Of a stretch of DNA of 64,000 nt, positions 17,868 to 25,842 are shown in pieces. Below the pieces are notes generated by a model that saw only the letters and a list, made by a program, of their open reading frames with translations, did no database searches and had not been told where the DNA came from. Within the stretch, counting starts at the first letter, position 1, and each line of letters starts with the position of its first letter. Location: NCBI RefSeq assembly GCF_901472495.1, contig NZ_LR590469.1, positions 2,356,001 through 2,420,000 on the forward strand, read 5' to 3'. The position numbers were made by a program, and so were the translations under genes. This stretch comes from Yersinia enterocolitica subsp. enterocolitica (GTDB lineage: Bacteria; Pseudomonadota; Gammaproteobacteria; Enterobacterales; Enterobacteriaceae).

Positions 17868-17994
17868 CTATCACCACGAAATGTCTCATATTTTGAGAGA
17901 ATTAATGTTCTTGCCCGGTTAGGGCTTCAGGTTGCGCATAATAGCATAGCCTGGGGGCACTCAGGGGAGCTACAGTAGGTAAAGTTCTGTAACA

Positions 17995-20241
17995 TTACTT
18001 TCCACCGCGAATCAAACCGCCTAACCCTCTACGCTCCATAAATGCCGCTGTCAGATGGCGTACATCCGTGGTCATTTGGGCGTTTAATACCCGCTCCGCC
18101 AAGGCTTGTGCGTCCACTAAGTCGATATTGCGCAGCAGATATTTAATGCGCGCCACACTGCGGCCATTCATACTGAGGTTGCGGTACCCCAGCCCAACCA
18201 GCAGCAAAGCCCCCATCGGGTCGCCCGCCATTTCACCACATAAACTCACTTGCAGGCCAGACTGTGTCGCTTGAGCTAAAATGTGGCTCAGCACTTGTAA
18301 CATCGCCGGATGCAAACTGTCATACAGTGAAGCAACTCGTGTGTTATTACGGTCTACCGCCAGTAAATATTGCGTCAGATCGTTGGTACCAACCGAGATA
18401 AAATCGACTCGTAATTTTAGATACGGCAGCATAAATATCATGGCCGGCACTTCAACCATCACACCCAATTTGGGCTGTGGCAATTCGTAGCCCAAAACTT
18501 CCTGAACTTCACGGCCAGCACGATCAATCAGGCGTTTTGCCTCATCGACTTCTTCCAAACTGGTGATCATCGGCAATAAAATACCCAGATTACCGGTTCC
18601 GGCATTAGCCCTAAGCATCGCTCTGACTTGGATCAAAAAGATCTCTGGCTGATCGAGCGTAACACGGATACCGCGCCAACCCAGGCAGGGGTTCTCTTCA
18701 CTGATCGGCATATAAGGAAGCTGTTTATCCGCACCGATATCCAGTGTTCTGAGTGTGACCGGTTTGTTCGGGTAAAGCTGTAACATGCCTTGATACTGTG
18801 CCACCTGCTCTTCCTCTGATGGGAAGCCACTTTGCAGCATAAAGGGAATCTCGGTGCGATAGAGGCCCACGCCATCCACTCGCCCGCCCAGCAGTTGTTC
18901 ATGTTCCGGGCTAAGGCCCGCATTGAGCATCACCTGGATCCGCTCACCACTTTTCAGTGCGGCAGGTTGCTCAACATCATCTTCAGCCAGCTTACTAAGC
19001 TCAATCTCTTCCGTGACCAGCCGTTGATACTCTTTGACCAGCACCGGCTCAGGATCAACCAGCACTTCGCCGCGATAACCATCAACAATCAGTAACCGCT
19101 GGTTCAGCAACGCAGGTTGAATATCTGCGCCCATTACCGTCGGGATCCCCATAGCGCGCACCAGAATGGCGGCATGGGAGTTAGCTGCACCATCCCGCAC
19201 CACCACACCGGCGAGGCGATCTTGTGGTACTTCAGCCAATAATGTGGCGGTTAACTCATCGGCAACCAGAATAAAACGCTCAGGCCACTGGCTGGCACCA
19301 GAAGTGCTGTCGTCGAGATGAAACAGCAAGCGCTGACCCAATGCCCGCAGATCACTGGCGCGCTCGCGCATATAAGTATCTTGCAAGCTGGCAAACTGCG
19401 CGGCAAATTGTTCGACGACTTGCTTAACCGCCCATTCCGCCACCGATCCGGCATCAATTTGAGCGAAAAGTTCGCGCTTTAGGCGAGCATCATTAAGCAA
19501 GTGAGAATAGAGATCGAAAATCGCCGCACTCTCTTTTTGTGAGCTGGCGGCGAAGCGCTTACTAAAGCGACGGAATTCGGCTGCGGCTTCCTCCAGCGCT
19601 TGTGTTAGGCGTTCACGCTCTTGAGCAGTATCGAGTGTTGAGGCCTCGTAGACCAAATCGAGGGAAGGCTGCGAAGTATCCTGCCAACCCTCTGCAACCG
19701 CGACCCCGGGTGCCGCAGCGAGTGCGCGGATCCGCGTTTGTCGGTATTGGCCAAAAATGGCATTAAGTTGAGATTGAGAAAGAATGCCCGCCAGTTGTGT
19801 TGCCAGCGTGACCATGAACGACTCTTCGCTCTCATCAAACTGACGATGTTCACGTTGCTGAACCACCAGCACGCCCAGCAATTGGCGACGATAAATAATA
19901 GGCACCCCGAGAAACGCCCGGAAGCGATCCTCTTTAACTTGGGGAACATATTTAAAACTGGGGTGACTCTGTGCATCAGCCAAGTTAATAGGCTCGGCCA
20001 GGCGCCCTACCAACCCGACAATTCCTTCGTCAAAGGCTAGCGTAATGGTGCGACCACGGGGCTTTTTCAAACCCCGTGTTGCCATTAGGTAGTAACAACG
20101 GCGGTCATTATCTGCCAGATAAATCGAGCAAACTTCCGTGTCCATCGCCAGACAGGTTTCATTGACCAACAGCTCTAACGCATCCGTTAGGCTAGTTGCC
20201 ATCGCCACTTTCTCAACTATTTCTCGCAAACGCGTGAGCAT
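17995..20241 (-). CDS. ptsP: Phosphoenolpyruvate-protein phosphotransferase of the nitrogen PTS (EI-Ntr)
   Basis: Starts the regulatory PTS-Ntr chain by autophosphorylating from PEP and passing phosphate to NPr, then to EIIA-Ntr. The 748 residues begin with a GAF domain (about 1-160, which binds glutamine or oxoglutarate signals in homologues). The EI core follows: the phosphohistidine is in GAANSHAAILVRAMGIPTV, and the PEP-binding barrel carries SVGTNDLTQYLLAVDRNN and SLCGEMAGDP. It follows rppH after 12 bp, the conserved rppH-ptsP operon. Confidence 0.98.
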   Translation of the reverse strand: MLTRLREIVEKVAMATSLTDALELLVNETCLAMDTEVCSIYLADNDRRCYYLMATRGLKKPRGRTITLAFDEGIVGLVGRLAEPINLADAQSHPSFKYVPQVKEDRFRAFLGVPIIYRRQLLGVLVVQQREHRQFDESEESFMVTLATQLAGILSQSQLNAIFGQYRQTRIRALAAAPGVAVAEGWQDTSQPSLDLVYEASTLDTAQERERLTQALEEAAAEFRRFSKRFAASSQKESAAIFDLYSHLLNDARLKRELFAQIDAGSVAEWAVKQVVEQFAAQFASLQDTYMRERASDLRALGQRLLFHLDDSTSGASQWPERFILVADELTATLLAEVPQDRLAGVVVRDGAANSHAAILVRAMGIPTVMGADIQPALLNQRLLIVDGYRGEVLVDPEPVLVKEYQRLVTEEIELSKLAEDDVEQPAALKSGERIQVMLNAGLSPEHEQLLGGRVDGVGLYRTEIPFMLQSGFPSEEEQVAQYQGMLQLYPNKPVTLRTLDIGADKQLPYMPISEENPCLGWRGIRVTLDQPEIFLIQVRAMLRANAGTGNLGILLPMITSLEEVDEAKRLIDRAGREVQEVLGYELPQPKLGVMVEVPAMIFMLPYLKLRVDFISVGTNDLTQYLLAVDRNNTRVASLYDSLHPAMLQVLSHILAQATQSGLQVSLCGEMAGDPMGALLLVGLGYRNLSMNGRSVARIKYLLRNIDLVDAQALAERVLNAQMTTDVRHLTAAFMERRGLGGLIRGGK

Positions 20242-20253
20242 GATCGGCTTAAC

Positions 20254-20781
20254 TTAACCTCTTTTACGGCGATAAGCTGGCGGTACCCGTGGCGGAGCTG
20301 CCTCCTGCACAGGCATTACGGTTGGAGCAAATTCTTTCATCACGCGACGATAAACATCCCGTTTAAAGGACACCACCTGCCGCACCGGATACCAATAACT
20401 GACCCATCGCCAGCCATCAAACTCCGGAGTACTGCTGCGTTGCATGTTGATATCGGCTTCATTACACATTAACTGTAGTAGAAACCATCGCTGTTTTTGG
20501 CCGATGCATACCGGCTTTGTATCCCAACGCACCAAACGTTTTGGTAATTTGTAGCGTAACCAGTTACGGGTTGAAGCCAGAATTCGGACATCCTTTTTGT
20601 TAAGTCCTACTTCTTCAAAAAGTTCACGATACATTGCCTGCTCTGGTGTTTCACCGGGGTTTACCCCCCCTTGAGGAAACTGCCAGGAGTGCTGACCGTA
20701 ACGCCTGGCCCACAACACTTCTCCCTGCCGATTACAAATTACAATACCCACGTTCGGGCGGTAGCCATCATCATCGATCAC
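20254..20781 (-). CDS. rppH: RNA pyrophosphohydrolase RppH
   Basis: Removes pyrophosphate from the 5' end of mRNA and so opens it to RNase E decay. The 175-residue Nudix protein shows the full Nudix box, from GGVNPGETPEQAMYRELFEE with VGL after it, keeping the REXXEE metal ligands. The C-terminal tail is rich in arginine and proline. First gene of the rppH-ptsP operon; its promoter shares the long gap with mutH. Confidence 0.98.
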   Translation of the reverse strand: MIDDDGYRPNVGIVICNRQGEVLWARRYGQHSWQFPQGGVNPGETPEQAMYRELFEEVGLNKKDVRILASTRNWLRYKLPKRLVRWDTKPVCIGQKQRWFLLQLMCNEADINMQRSSTPEFDGWRWVSYWYPVRQVVSFKRDVYRRVMKEFAPTVMPVQEAAPPRVPPAYRRKRG

Positions 20782-20849
20782 CGGACTACCTCGATAAGCT
20801 TAAAACTCAAAGATGCTCTGATTGTTTCACACTAGCAACAGGCGGTAAA

Positions 20850-21285
20850 CCACTGCTTATCCACCAACGAAACCTGATAACTCTGGGATAACTCACAGAT
20901 ATTGGCAAAGTTATAAACACCCTGAGGACTGCCTCCCCTATTTTATTCACTTTTTCTGTGGATATAGGTGTGCAGAACTCTAGGGAAAAGCAGGTACAAC
21001 TCATTTTAACGTAATTATACGCCAAAAATATCTAAAAAAATAAGTGATTAATTTCAACAAAATAACAGGTTTCCCACAGGTATTTACGTCACTAAAATGT
21101 GATCTACATCCGTTTTGGATCCGAGGCTGGCTAAAGATCCATCAATGTAGTTTTTATCCACAGATAATGAGGCAAAGTTATGCAAAAAACAGCAAAACGC
21201 GCAAAAAAACCTGCCGTCAAGGCTGTAAATTGAACCAGTGATCGTAATTTATTGGGGTTATCCAATAAATCTGTGGATAAATAGG
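20850..21285. promoter_or_regulatory. DARS2-like DnaA-reactivating region (DnaA-box cluster between rppH and mutH)
   Basis: The 697-bp rppH-mutH gap has no gene. It holds two perfect DnaA boxes, TTATCCACA at 21154-21162 and its inverse TGTGGATAA at 21272-21280. One-mismatch copies lie at 20857-20865 (TTATCCACC), 20943-20951 (TTATTCACT), 20911-20919 (TTATAAACA) and 20957-20965 (TGTGGATAT). In E. coli the DARS2 locus, which turns ADP-DnaA back into ATP-DnaA and sets initiation timing, lies in this same mutH-ygdP(rppH) gap. Position and boxes together support the call. Which three boxes form the core, and where IHF and Fis bind, I cannot tell. The gap must also hold the rppH and mutH promoters. 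Confidence 0.8.
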
Positions 21286-21478
21286 TGTAAGATCCTGTTC
21301 ATTATTCCTGTCAGCAGGTGCACAAGATAGTCAGAGTAAAAGTATTTACCGGGCGGAAGGAAAGAAAACTTCCGTTAAATCATGCTATTATTTGTTTCTG
21401 CTGGACGGGATAACAATACATCTACGGTCACTTTTATTTCAGCTCACTTTTTAACCGACTTTAGCAGGTTTCCACTCT

Positions 21479-22165
21479 ATGTCTGTTTATTCATTGCCCC
21501 CGGCACCGCCTACTGATGAACATCAACTTTTTCAACGTGCTGAAGCACTCTCAGGTTTTACTCTCGGCGAATTGGCAAGCAAAGCGGGCTGGAACATTCC
21601 AGCGGATTTAAAACGGATAAAGGGCTGGGTGGGTATGTTGCTGGAATTCTATCTGGGGGCCAGCGCGGGCAGTAAACCTGAACAGGATTTTGCCGATATT
21701 GGTATCGAGCTGAAAACCATTCCTATCAGCGCCCAAGGCAAACCGCTGGAGACCACTTTCGTCTGTGTTGCCCCCTTGACCGGTAATAGCGGCATCACTT
21801 GGGAAAGTAGCCATGTACGGCATAAATTGGCCCGCGTGTTGTGGGTGCCCGTCGAAGGTGAACGCCAAATTCCGTTAGCACAGCGCCGGGTCGGTGCTCC
21901 TTTATTGTGGAGCCCGAATGAGGAAGAGGAAGAATTACTGCGCCGCGATTGGGAAGAGTTAATGGATCTTATCGTTTTGGGGAAAGTTGAAACTATTACG
22001 GCTCGCCATGGCGAAGTCTTACAGTTGCGCCCGAAAGCCGCCAACAGCCGTGCATTAACTGAAGCCATCGGCGAACACGGGCAGCCCATCATGACCTTAC
22101 CTCGCGGTTTTTATCTGAAAAAAACCTTTACCGGCCCGATGCTGGCCCGACACTTTTTGCTTTAA
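21479..22165 (+). CDS. mutH: DNA mismatch repair endonuclease MutH
   Basis: Nicks the unmethylated strand at hemimethylated GATC after MutS-MutL activation. 228 residues with the catalytic triad D70, E77 and K79 in DFADIGIELKT at the same numbering as E. coli, and the MutH C-terminal block LPRGFYLKKTFT. The protein begins like the family; the ribosome-binding site is weak (AGGT). Confidence 0.98.
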   Translation: MSVYSLPPAPPTDEHQLFQRAEALSGFTLGELASKAGWNIPADLKRIKGWVGMLLEFYLGASAGSKPEQDFADIGIELKTIPISAQGKPLETTFVCVAPLTGNSGITWESSHVRHKLARVLWVPVEGERQIPLAQRRVGAPLLWSPNEEEEELLRRDWEELMDLIVLGKVETITARHGEVLQLRPKAANSRALTEAIGEHGQPIMTLPRGFYLKKTFTGPMLARHFLL

Positions 22166-22261
22166 CAGATGAATCCTATTATTCCGCTGAACCAATAAAC
22201 GCGTATAATTGTATCTTTGTGTTTCCGCAAACTCCGTAATTTCCTTAAGGTGTAAGGCACA

Positions 22262-22978
22262 ATGTTTGAATGGATTGCCGATCCAAATGCCTGGTTGGCG
22301 CTAGGCACACTGACTATCCTCGAGATCGTTCTCGGCATAGACAATATTATTTTCCTTTCTTTAGTGGTCGCTAAATTACCTAAAGCGCAGCAAAACAAAG
22401 CCCGTCGCCTTGGGTTGGCCGGTGCGATGCTTATGCGTTTGGCATTACTGGCTTCTATCGCCTGGGTTATCCGCCTGACTGAGCCGCTATTTACGCTGGC
22501 TGGTCATGGCATCTCGATGCGGGATCTCATTTTGCTGTTGGGTGGCTTGTTCCTGATTTGGAAGGCTAGCAAAGAAATTCATGAAACCATTGAGGGCAGT
22601 GATACCGAGCACAGCAGTAATGTCAGTTCTTTCTTTGCGGCTATCGTGCAAATCATGCTGTTGGATATCATTTTTAGCCTGGACTCGGTGATAACTGCGG
22701 TAGGGCTGTCAGATCATCTGTTTATTATGATGGCCGCAGTCGTCATTGCCGTGGGCGTAATGATGTTTGCTGCCCGGCCGATTGGTGAGTTTGTTAACCG
22801 CCATCCCTCCGTCAAAATGCTGGCATTATCTTTCCTGATTTTGGTCGGGTTTACCCTGATGTTGGAAAGTTTCCAGATTCATATTCCGAAAGGCTACATC
22901 TACTTCGCCATGTTCTTCTCAATGGGTGTTGAAACCCTCAACCTCATGCGCGGAAAGAAAAATAAGCCAGTAAAATAA
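22262..22978 (+). CDS. ygdQ: TerC-family inner-membrane protein YgdQ
   Basis: 238 residues, strongly hydrophobic with about seven membrane helices. It carries the TerC-family acidic membrane motifs, LEIVLGIDNIIFLSL near residue 20 and LLDIIFSLDSVITAVG near 130. Relatives are linked to metal-ion export or metal loading of secreted proteins, but the substrate of YgdQ is unknown. AAGG lies 8 bases ahead of the ATG, and a TATAAT at 22204-22209 is a likely -10. The position after mutH is as in E. coli; the small lipoprotein gene ygdR that follows there is missing here. Confidence 0.93.
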   Translation: MFEWIADPNAWLALGTLTILEIVLGIDNIIFLSLVVAKLPKAQQNKARRLGLAGAMLMRLALLASIAWVIRLTEPLFTLAGHGISMRDLILLLGGLFLIWKASKEIHETIEGSDTEHSSNVSSFFAAIVQIMLLDIIFSLDSVITAVGLSDHLFIMMAAVVIAVGVMMFAARPIGEFVNRHPSVKMLALSFLILVGFTLMLESFQIHIPKGYIYFAMFFSMGVETLNLMRGKKNKPVK

Positions 22979-22987
22979 AAATATCGT

Positions 22988-23012
22988 GGGTGCGATTCGT
23001 CGCGCCCCTTTC
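22988..23012 (+). terminator. Terminator after ygdQ
   Basis: GGGTGCGA (22988-22995) pairs with TCGCGCCC (23000-23007), one G-T pair, tetraloop TTCG, followed by CTTTC. It lies 9 bases after the ygdQ stop. Confidence 0.65.
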
Positions 23013-23128
23013 CCACTATTTTCTGCACTTTTTCTTTGTACTCTTCCCCCTGCCGCAGTGCTTAGTTATAGTCGGATAAGGCGGGTTTGACTTAGCCTGA
23101 TAACTTCAGACACAAAGGAAGGTCGGCA

Positions 23129-24169
23129 ATGCAATATCATCGTATCCCCCACAGTTCATTAGAAGTAAGCCTGCTGGGTCTGGGCACCATGACTTTTGGT
23201 GAACAAAACAGTGAAGCCGATGCCCATGCTCAACTGGATTATGCCGTTGCAGCCGGTATTAACTTAATTGATACCGCAGAAATGTATCCGGTTCCCCCAA
23301 AACCTGAAACCCAAGGGTTAACCGAGCAATACATTGGTAGCTGGATAAAAGCCCGCGGTAGTCGAGACAAAATTATTTTAGCCAGCAAAGTCTCCGGGCC
23401 GTCACGCGGAAACGATAAACCTATTCGCCCGAATATGGCACTGGATCGAAAAAACATCCGTGTTGCACTGGAAGATAGCCTCCGACGTCTCAATACCGAT
23501 TATCTCGATATTTATCAGTTACATTGGCCACAGCGAGAAACCAACTGTTTTGGTAAACTGAATTATCGTTACAGTGAACAAACCGCTGTGGTCACCTTGC
23601 TTGAGACACTGGAAGCGCTAAACGAGCAGGTGCGCGCCGGTAAAATCCGCTATATCGGGGTTTCGAATGAAACACCTTGGGGGGTGATGCGTTATCTGCA
23701 ACTGGCAGAAAAGCATGATTTGCCGCGTATTGTGTCGATTCAAAATCCCTACAGTTTGCTTAACCGCAGTTTTGAAGTAGGTTTGGCCGAGATAAGTCAA
23801 CACGAAGGAGTGGAACTGCTGGCTTACTCTAGCCTGGCGTTTGGCACTCTGAGCGGTAAATACCTCAATGGTGCACAACCTGCCGGGGCGCGCAATACCT
23901 TATTTAGCCGATTCACCCGTTATACCGGGCCACAAGCTCAATTAGCCACAGCTGAATATGTGGCGTTGGCAAAACGTCATGGGCTGGATCCCGCACAGAT
24001 GGCACTGGCTTTTGTACGTCAGCAACCTTTTGTTGCCAGCACATTGCTGGGTGCAACCACATTGGAACAACTGAAAAGCAATATTGATAGCCAGGATGTG
24101 GTGTTGAGTCAGGAAGTATTGAATGCATTGGAAGAGATTCATACCCGCTTTACCTTCCCTGCACCATAA
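23129..24169 (+). CDS. tas: Aldo/keto reductase Tas
   Basis: An NADPH-dependent reductase named for suppressing tyrosine auxotrophy in E. coli; its natural substrate is not settled. 346 residues in a TIM barrel with the AKR tetrad visible: D and Y in LIDTAEMYPV, K in IILASKVSG and H in YQLHWPQ. AAGGAAGG lies just upstream. It sits alone between ygdQ and the mobile-element cluster, in the E. coli order. Confidence 0.95.
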   Translation: MQYHRIPHSSLEVSLLGLGTMTFGEQNSEADAHAQLDYAVAAGINLIDTAEMYPVPPKPETQGLTEQYIGSWIKARGSRDKIILASKVSGPSRGNDKPIRPNMALDRKNIRVALEDSLRRLNTDYLDIYQLHWPQRETNCFGKLNYRYSEQTAVVTLLETLEALNEQVRAGKIRYIGVSNETPWGVMRYLQLAEKHDLPRIVSIQNPYSLLNRSFEVGLAEISQHEGVELLAYSSLAFGTLSGKYLNGAQPAGARNTLFSRFTRYTGPQAQLATAEYVALAKRHGLDPAQMALAFVRQQPFVASTLLGATTLEQLKSNIDSQDVVLSQEVLNALEEIHTRFTFPAP

Positions 24170-24193
24170 TTTCTGTTCGATTCAATCGCCAAA

Positions 24194-24211
24194 AGGCCGC
24201 TTAGGCGGCCT
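24194..24211 (+). terminator. Hairpin after tas, truncated by a repeat
   Basis: AGGCCGC (24194-24200) pairs with GCGGCCT (24205-24211), loop TTAG. No T-run follows: the palindromic repeat begins at about 24213, so its insertion may have removed the original tail of the terminator. Confidence 0.55.
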
Positions 24212-24212
24212 C

Positions 24213-24289
24213 AGACTGCTGACAAACCTCGACGACTCGATATTGTAAGGTGAAGACAGGTAGAAGAGTAAAGCGTCCGCGCCAAGGAT
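24213..24289. repeat. Left part of a Yersinia palindromic element, split by the IS110-family insertion
   Basis: From 24213 this matches the left half of the intact copy at 29573-29735 closely (shared AGACTGCTGACAAACCTCGA, then GAAGAGTAAAGCGTCCGCGC). The match breaks off in the central palindrome at about 24284-24289. The partner half resumes at 25664. The size and long imperfect palindrome resemble the YPAL family of miniature elements in yersiniae; the family name is recalled from the literature, not tested. Confidence 0.8.
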
Positions 24290-24295
24290 AATGAA

Positions 24296-24367
24296 ATGGA
24301 CGCTCCAACTTTTACGGCATCAGAGTGCCTAAATGTGAGTGTTAAAACTCAGAAGAAGGAGCGTCCA
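24296..24367 (+). promoter_or_regulatory. Hairpin masking the transposase ribosome-binding site
   Basis: TGGACGCTCC (24297-24306, the left inverted repeat) can pair perfectly with GGAGCGTCCA (24358-24367). The second arm includes the Shine-Dalgarno AAGGAG (24356-24361), 7 bases from the transposase ATG. Transcripts entering from outside would fold this 10-bp stem and hide the site, as known for IS10 and IS50. Confidence 0.6.
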
Positions 24368-24368
24368 C

Positions 24369-25388
24369 ATGAAAGTATCTACTCTTGGTATCGACTTGGC
24401 AAAAAATGTTTTCCAGCTTCATGGTGTCGGCTGCAACGGTCAAACTGTTCTTAAGAAGAAACTCACCCGCGATAAATTCCTTCCTTTTCTCATGCAACTT
24501 GAACCTTGCTTGATTGGCATGGAGGCCTGTGCTTCCAGTCATCATTTTGCGCGTGTTTTACGGCAGTATGGGCATGAGGTTAAACTCATTCCCCCTCAGT
24601 ATGTGAAACCTTATGTCAAAACGAATAAGACAGATGCCGCTGATGCAGAAGCCATTTGTGAAGCTGTTGCACGGCCTAATATGCGTTTTGTTCAGATTAA
24701 AACGGCAGAGCAACAAGCTATTCTGGTGCTGCATACCGAGCGAAATATCCTTATCCGCGAACGCACTGCTTGTGCTAATAGTATGCGGGCCATTTTGGCT
24801 GAATTTGGCATTATCATGCCTCGCACATTAAGTCAGCTGTATAAGAAAGTCCCTGAAATACTGGAAGAATATGATAACGAGTTATCACCTTTTGTCCGTT
24901 GTAGTGTCGCACGTCAACTTGAACACCTTCAGGGTGTGGAAGATCAAATCACGTTGATCGAACAAGAACTTAGCAGTTGGGCAAAAACACAACCCGCCTG
25001 CCAGCGGGTCATGAAAGTCCCTGGTGTGGGATTGATGACGGCGACCTACCTTGTGGCGTCAGTGGGGAATGGGCAACAATTTCATTCAGCGAAACAGTTT
25101 GCTGCCTGGTTGGGATTGGTGCCGAGAGAGTTCTCCAGTGGTGGTAAGCAGAGATTGGGCCGAATCAGCAAAAGAGGTGACCGCTATTTCCGTTATCTTC
25201 TGGTCCATGGTGCGCGGGCAGTTGCAGCTGTTATTGAGAGACACAAAGACAATATGCCGTGGCTTTACAGGCTGTTGAGTAAAAAGGCCTATAACGTAGC
25301 CGTTGTGGCACAGGCCAATAAAACGGCACGTATTTTGTGGTCGATGCTGGTTCATCATACGGAATATCGAACCTTATCCGCGGTTTGA
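24369..25388 (+). CDS. IS110-family transposase (DEDD recombinase)
   Basis: 339 residues from the ATG at 24369, chosen because AAGGAG lies 7 bases upstream and the family N terminus MKVSTLGIDLAKNVFQLHG starts there; the upstream in-frame codons lack a site. The N-terminal RuvC-like DEDD domain shows GIDLAK (D9), the acidic GMEAC and KTDAADAEAI. The C-terminal Tnp domain has PGVGLMTATYLVAS and GKQRLGRISKRGDRYFR, with the serine proposed as nucleophile. It is full length, with no frameshift, so the element may be active. Relatives such as IS621 use a bridge RNA to pair donor and target. Confidence 0.95.
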   Translation: MKVSTLGIDLAKNVFQLHGVGCNGQTVLKKKLTRDKFLPFLMQLEPCLIGMEACASSHHFARVLRQYGHEVKLIPPQYVKPYVKTNKTDAADAEAICEAVARPNMRFVQIKTAEQQAILVLHTERNILIRERTACANSMRAILAEFGIIMPRTLSQLYKKVPEILEEYDNELSPFVRCSVARQLEHLQGVEDQITLIEQELSSWAKTQPACQRVMKVPGVGLMTATYLVASVGNGQQFHSAKQFAAWLGLVPREFSSGGKQRLGRISKRGDRYFRYLLVHGARAVAAVIERHKDNMPWLYRLLSKKAYNVAVVAQANKTARILWSMLVHHTEYRTLSAV

Positions 25389-25401
25389 GATAATCTCAAA
25401 C
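25383..25401 (+). other. Perfect inverted repeat spanning the transposase stop codon
   Basis: GTTTGAGA (25383-25390) and TCTCAAAC (25394-25401) with loop TAA; the stop TGA is at 25386-25388. No T-run follows directly. It may mark the 5' border of the non-coding RNA or attenuate transcription. Confidence 0.5.
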
Positions 25402-25650
25402 ACGGACAAGGCTCAAGAAAAAAAGTGAATACGTTTCAGGTAATTGCAAGTGTAATTATTGAGATGGCAAAACAGGTAAGACCGCAAGTGAGAAACTCCG
25501 TGAGCCGCCGGGGCATTTGGCCCGTAAGGATGATAGGAACTCACTTGGCGGATTTCATCATGGTTCGGGCGCAATCGCGCCCATAAAGAAACCGGATATA
25601 TGGCTGCAATACCTGAGCGCTATTTTCAAGAAAAAACACTTGGTTTATTG
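25402..25650 (+). ncRNA. Candidate bridge RNA region of the IS110-family element
   Basis: About 250 bases lie between transposase and right end, with clear structure. CCGCAAGTGAG (25482-25492) pairs with CTCACTTGGCGG (25540-25551), enclosing an inner hairpin GGGC/GCCC (25511-25523). A second hairpin, GGGCGC/GCGCCC, is at 25567-25582. The enclosed loop contains AAGGAT (25526-25531), identical to the left target flank AAGGAT (24284-24289). CGCGCCC (25576-25582) is complementary to the right flank GGGCGCG (25665-25671). Bridge RNAs of IS1111-type elements are known to come from this end. A 90-codon open frame here has no support. RNA borders are unknown. Confidence 0.55.
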
Positions 25651-25663
25651 GGAGCGTCCATAT

Positions 25664-25742
25664 AGGGCGCGGCTCGAGCCCCCAGGGAAGGGTTTACGGC
25701 GTCTTTACGATCTACCTGTTTTCACCGCTGCGGGCACTTCGG
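25664..25742. repeat. Right part of the split Yersinia palindromic element
   Basis: Matches the right half of the intact copy: GGCGCGGCTCGAGCC, then TTTACGGCGTCTTTACGATC and CCTGTTTTCACCG, ending near GGGCACTT. The sequence beyond 25742 diverges from the intact copy. No direct repeat like that of the other copy was found around this one. Confidence 0.75.
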
Positions 25743-25842
25743 TGGCTCACGCTACTACGCCCCCAACGGCACGATTCCCCTTCAGTTGATTTTGTCAGCC
25801 GTCTGCAAACATCTCGATGCGGCTTTGGTGTTAATTATCGAA

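Larger units (their letters stand above)
24290..25663 (+). mobile_element. IS110-family insertion sequence (IS1111-like layout)
   Basis: One transposase gene lies between perfect 11-bp subterminal inverted repeats, ATGGACGCTCC (24296-24306) and GGAGCGTCCAT (25651-25661). The repeats sit about 6 bp inside the left end and 2 bp inside the right end, close to the pattern known for the IS1111 subgroup. There is no target duplication beyond a shared AT. The long non-coding segment is on the right (25389-25650), as in IS1111 types. Removing 24290-25663 restores the central palindrome of the split repeat, with arms CCGCGCC and GGCGCGG. Ends are inferred to within a few bases. Confidence 0.85.

Noticed and set aside
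20850..21285. Replication origin
   Set aside because: DnaA boxes are present but there is no AT-rich 13-mer array and no gidA/mnmG or dnaA neighbourhood; synteny points to DARS2.
25517..25789. 90-codon open frame after the transposase
   Set aside because: It crosses the structured 3' segment, the IS end and the flanking repeat, so it cannot be a conserved gene of either.
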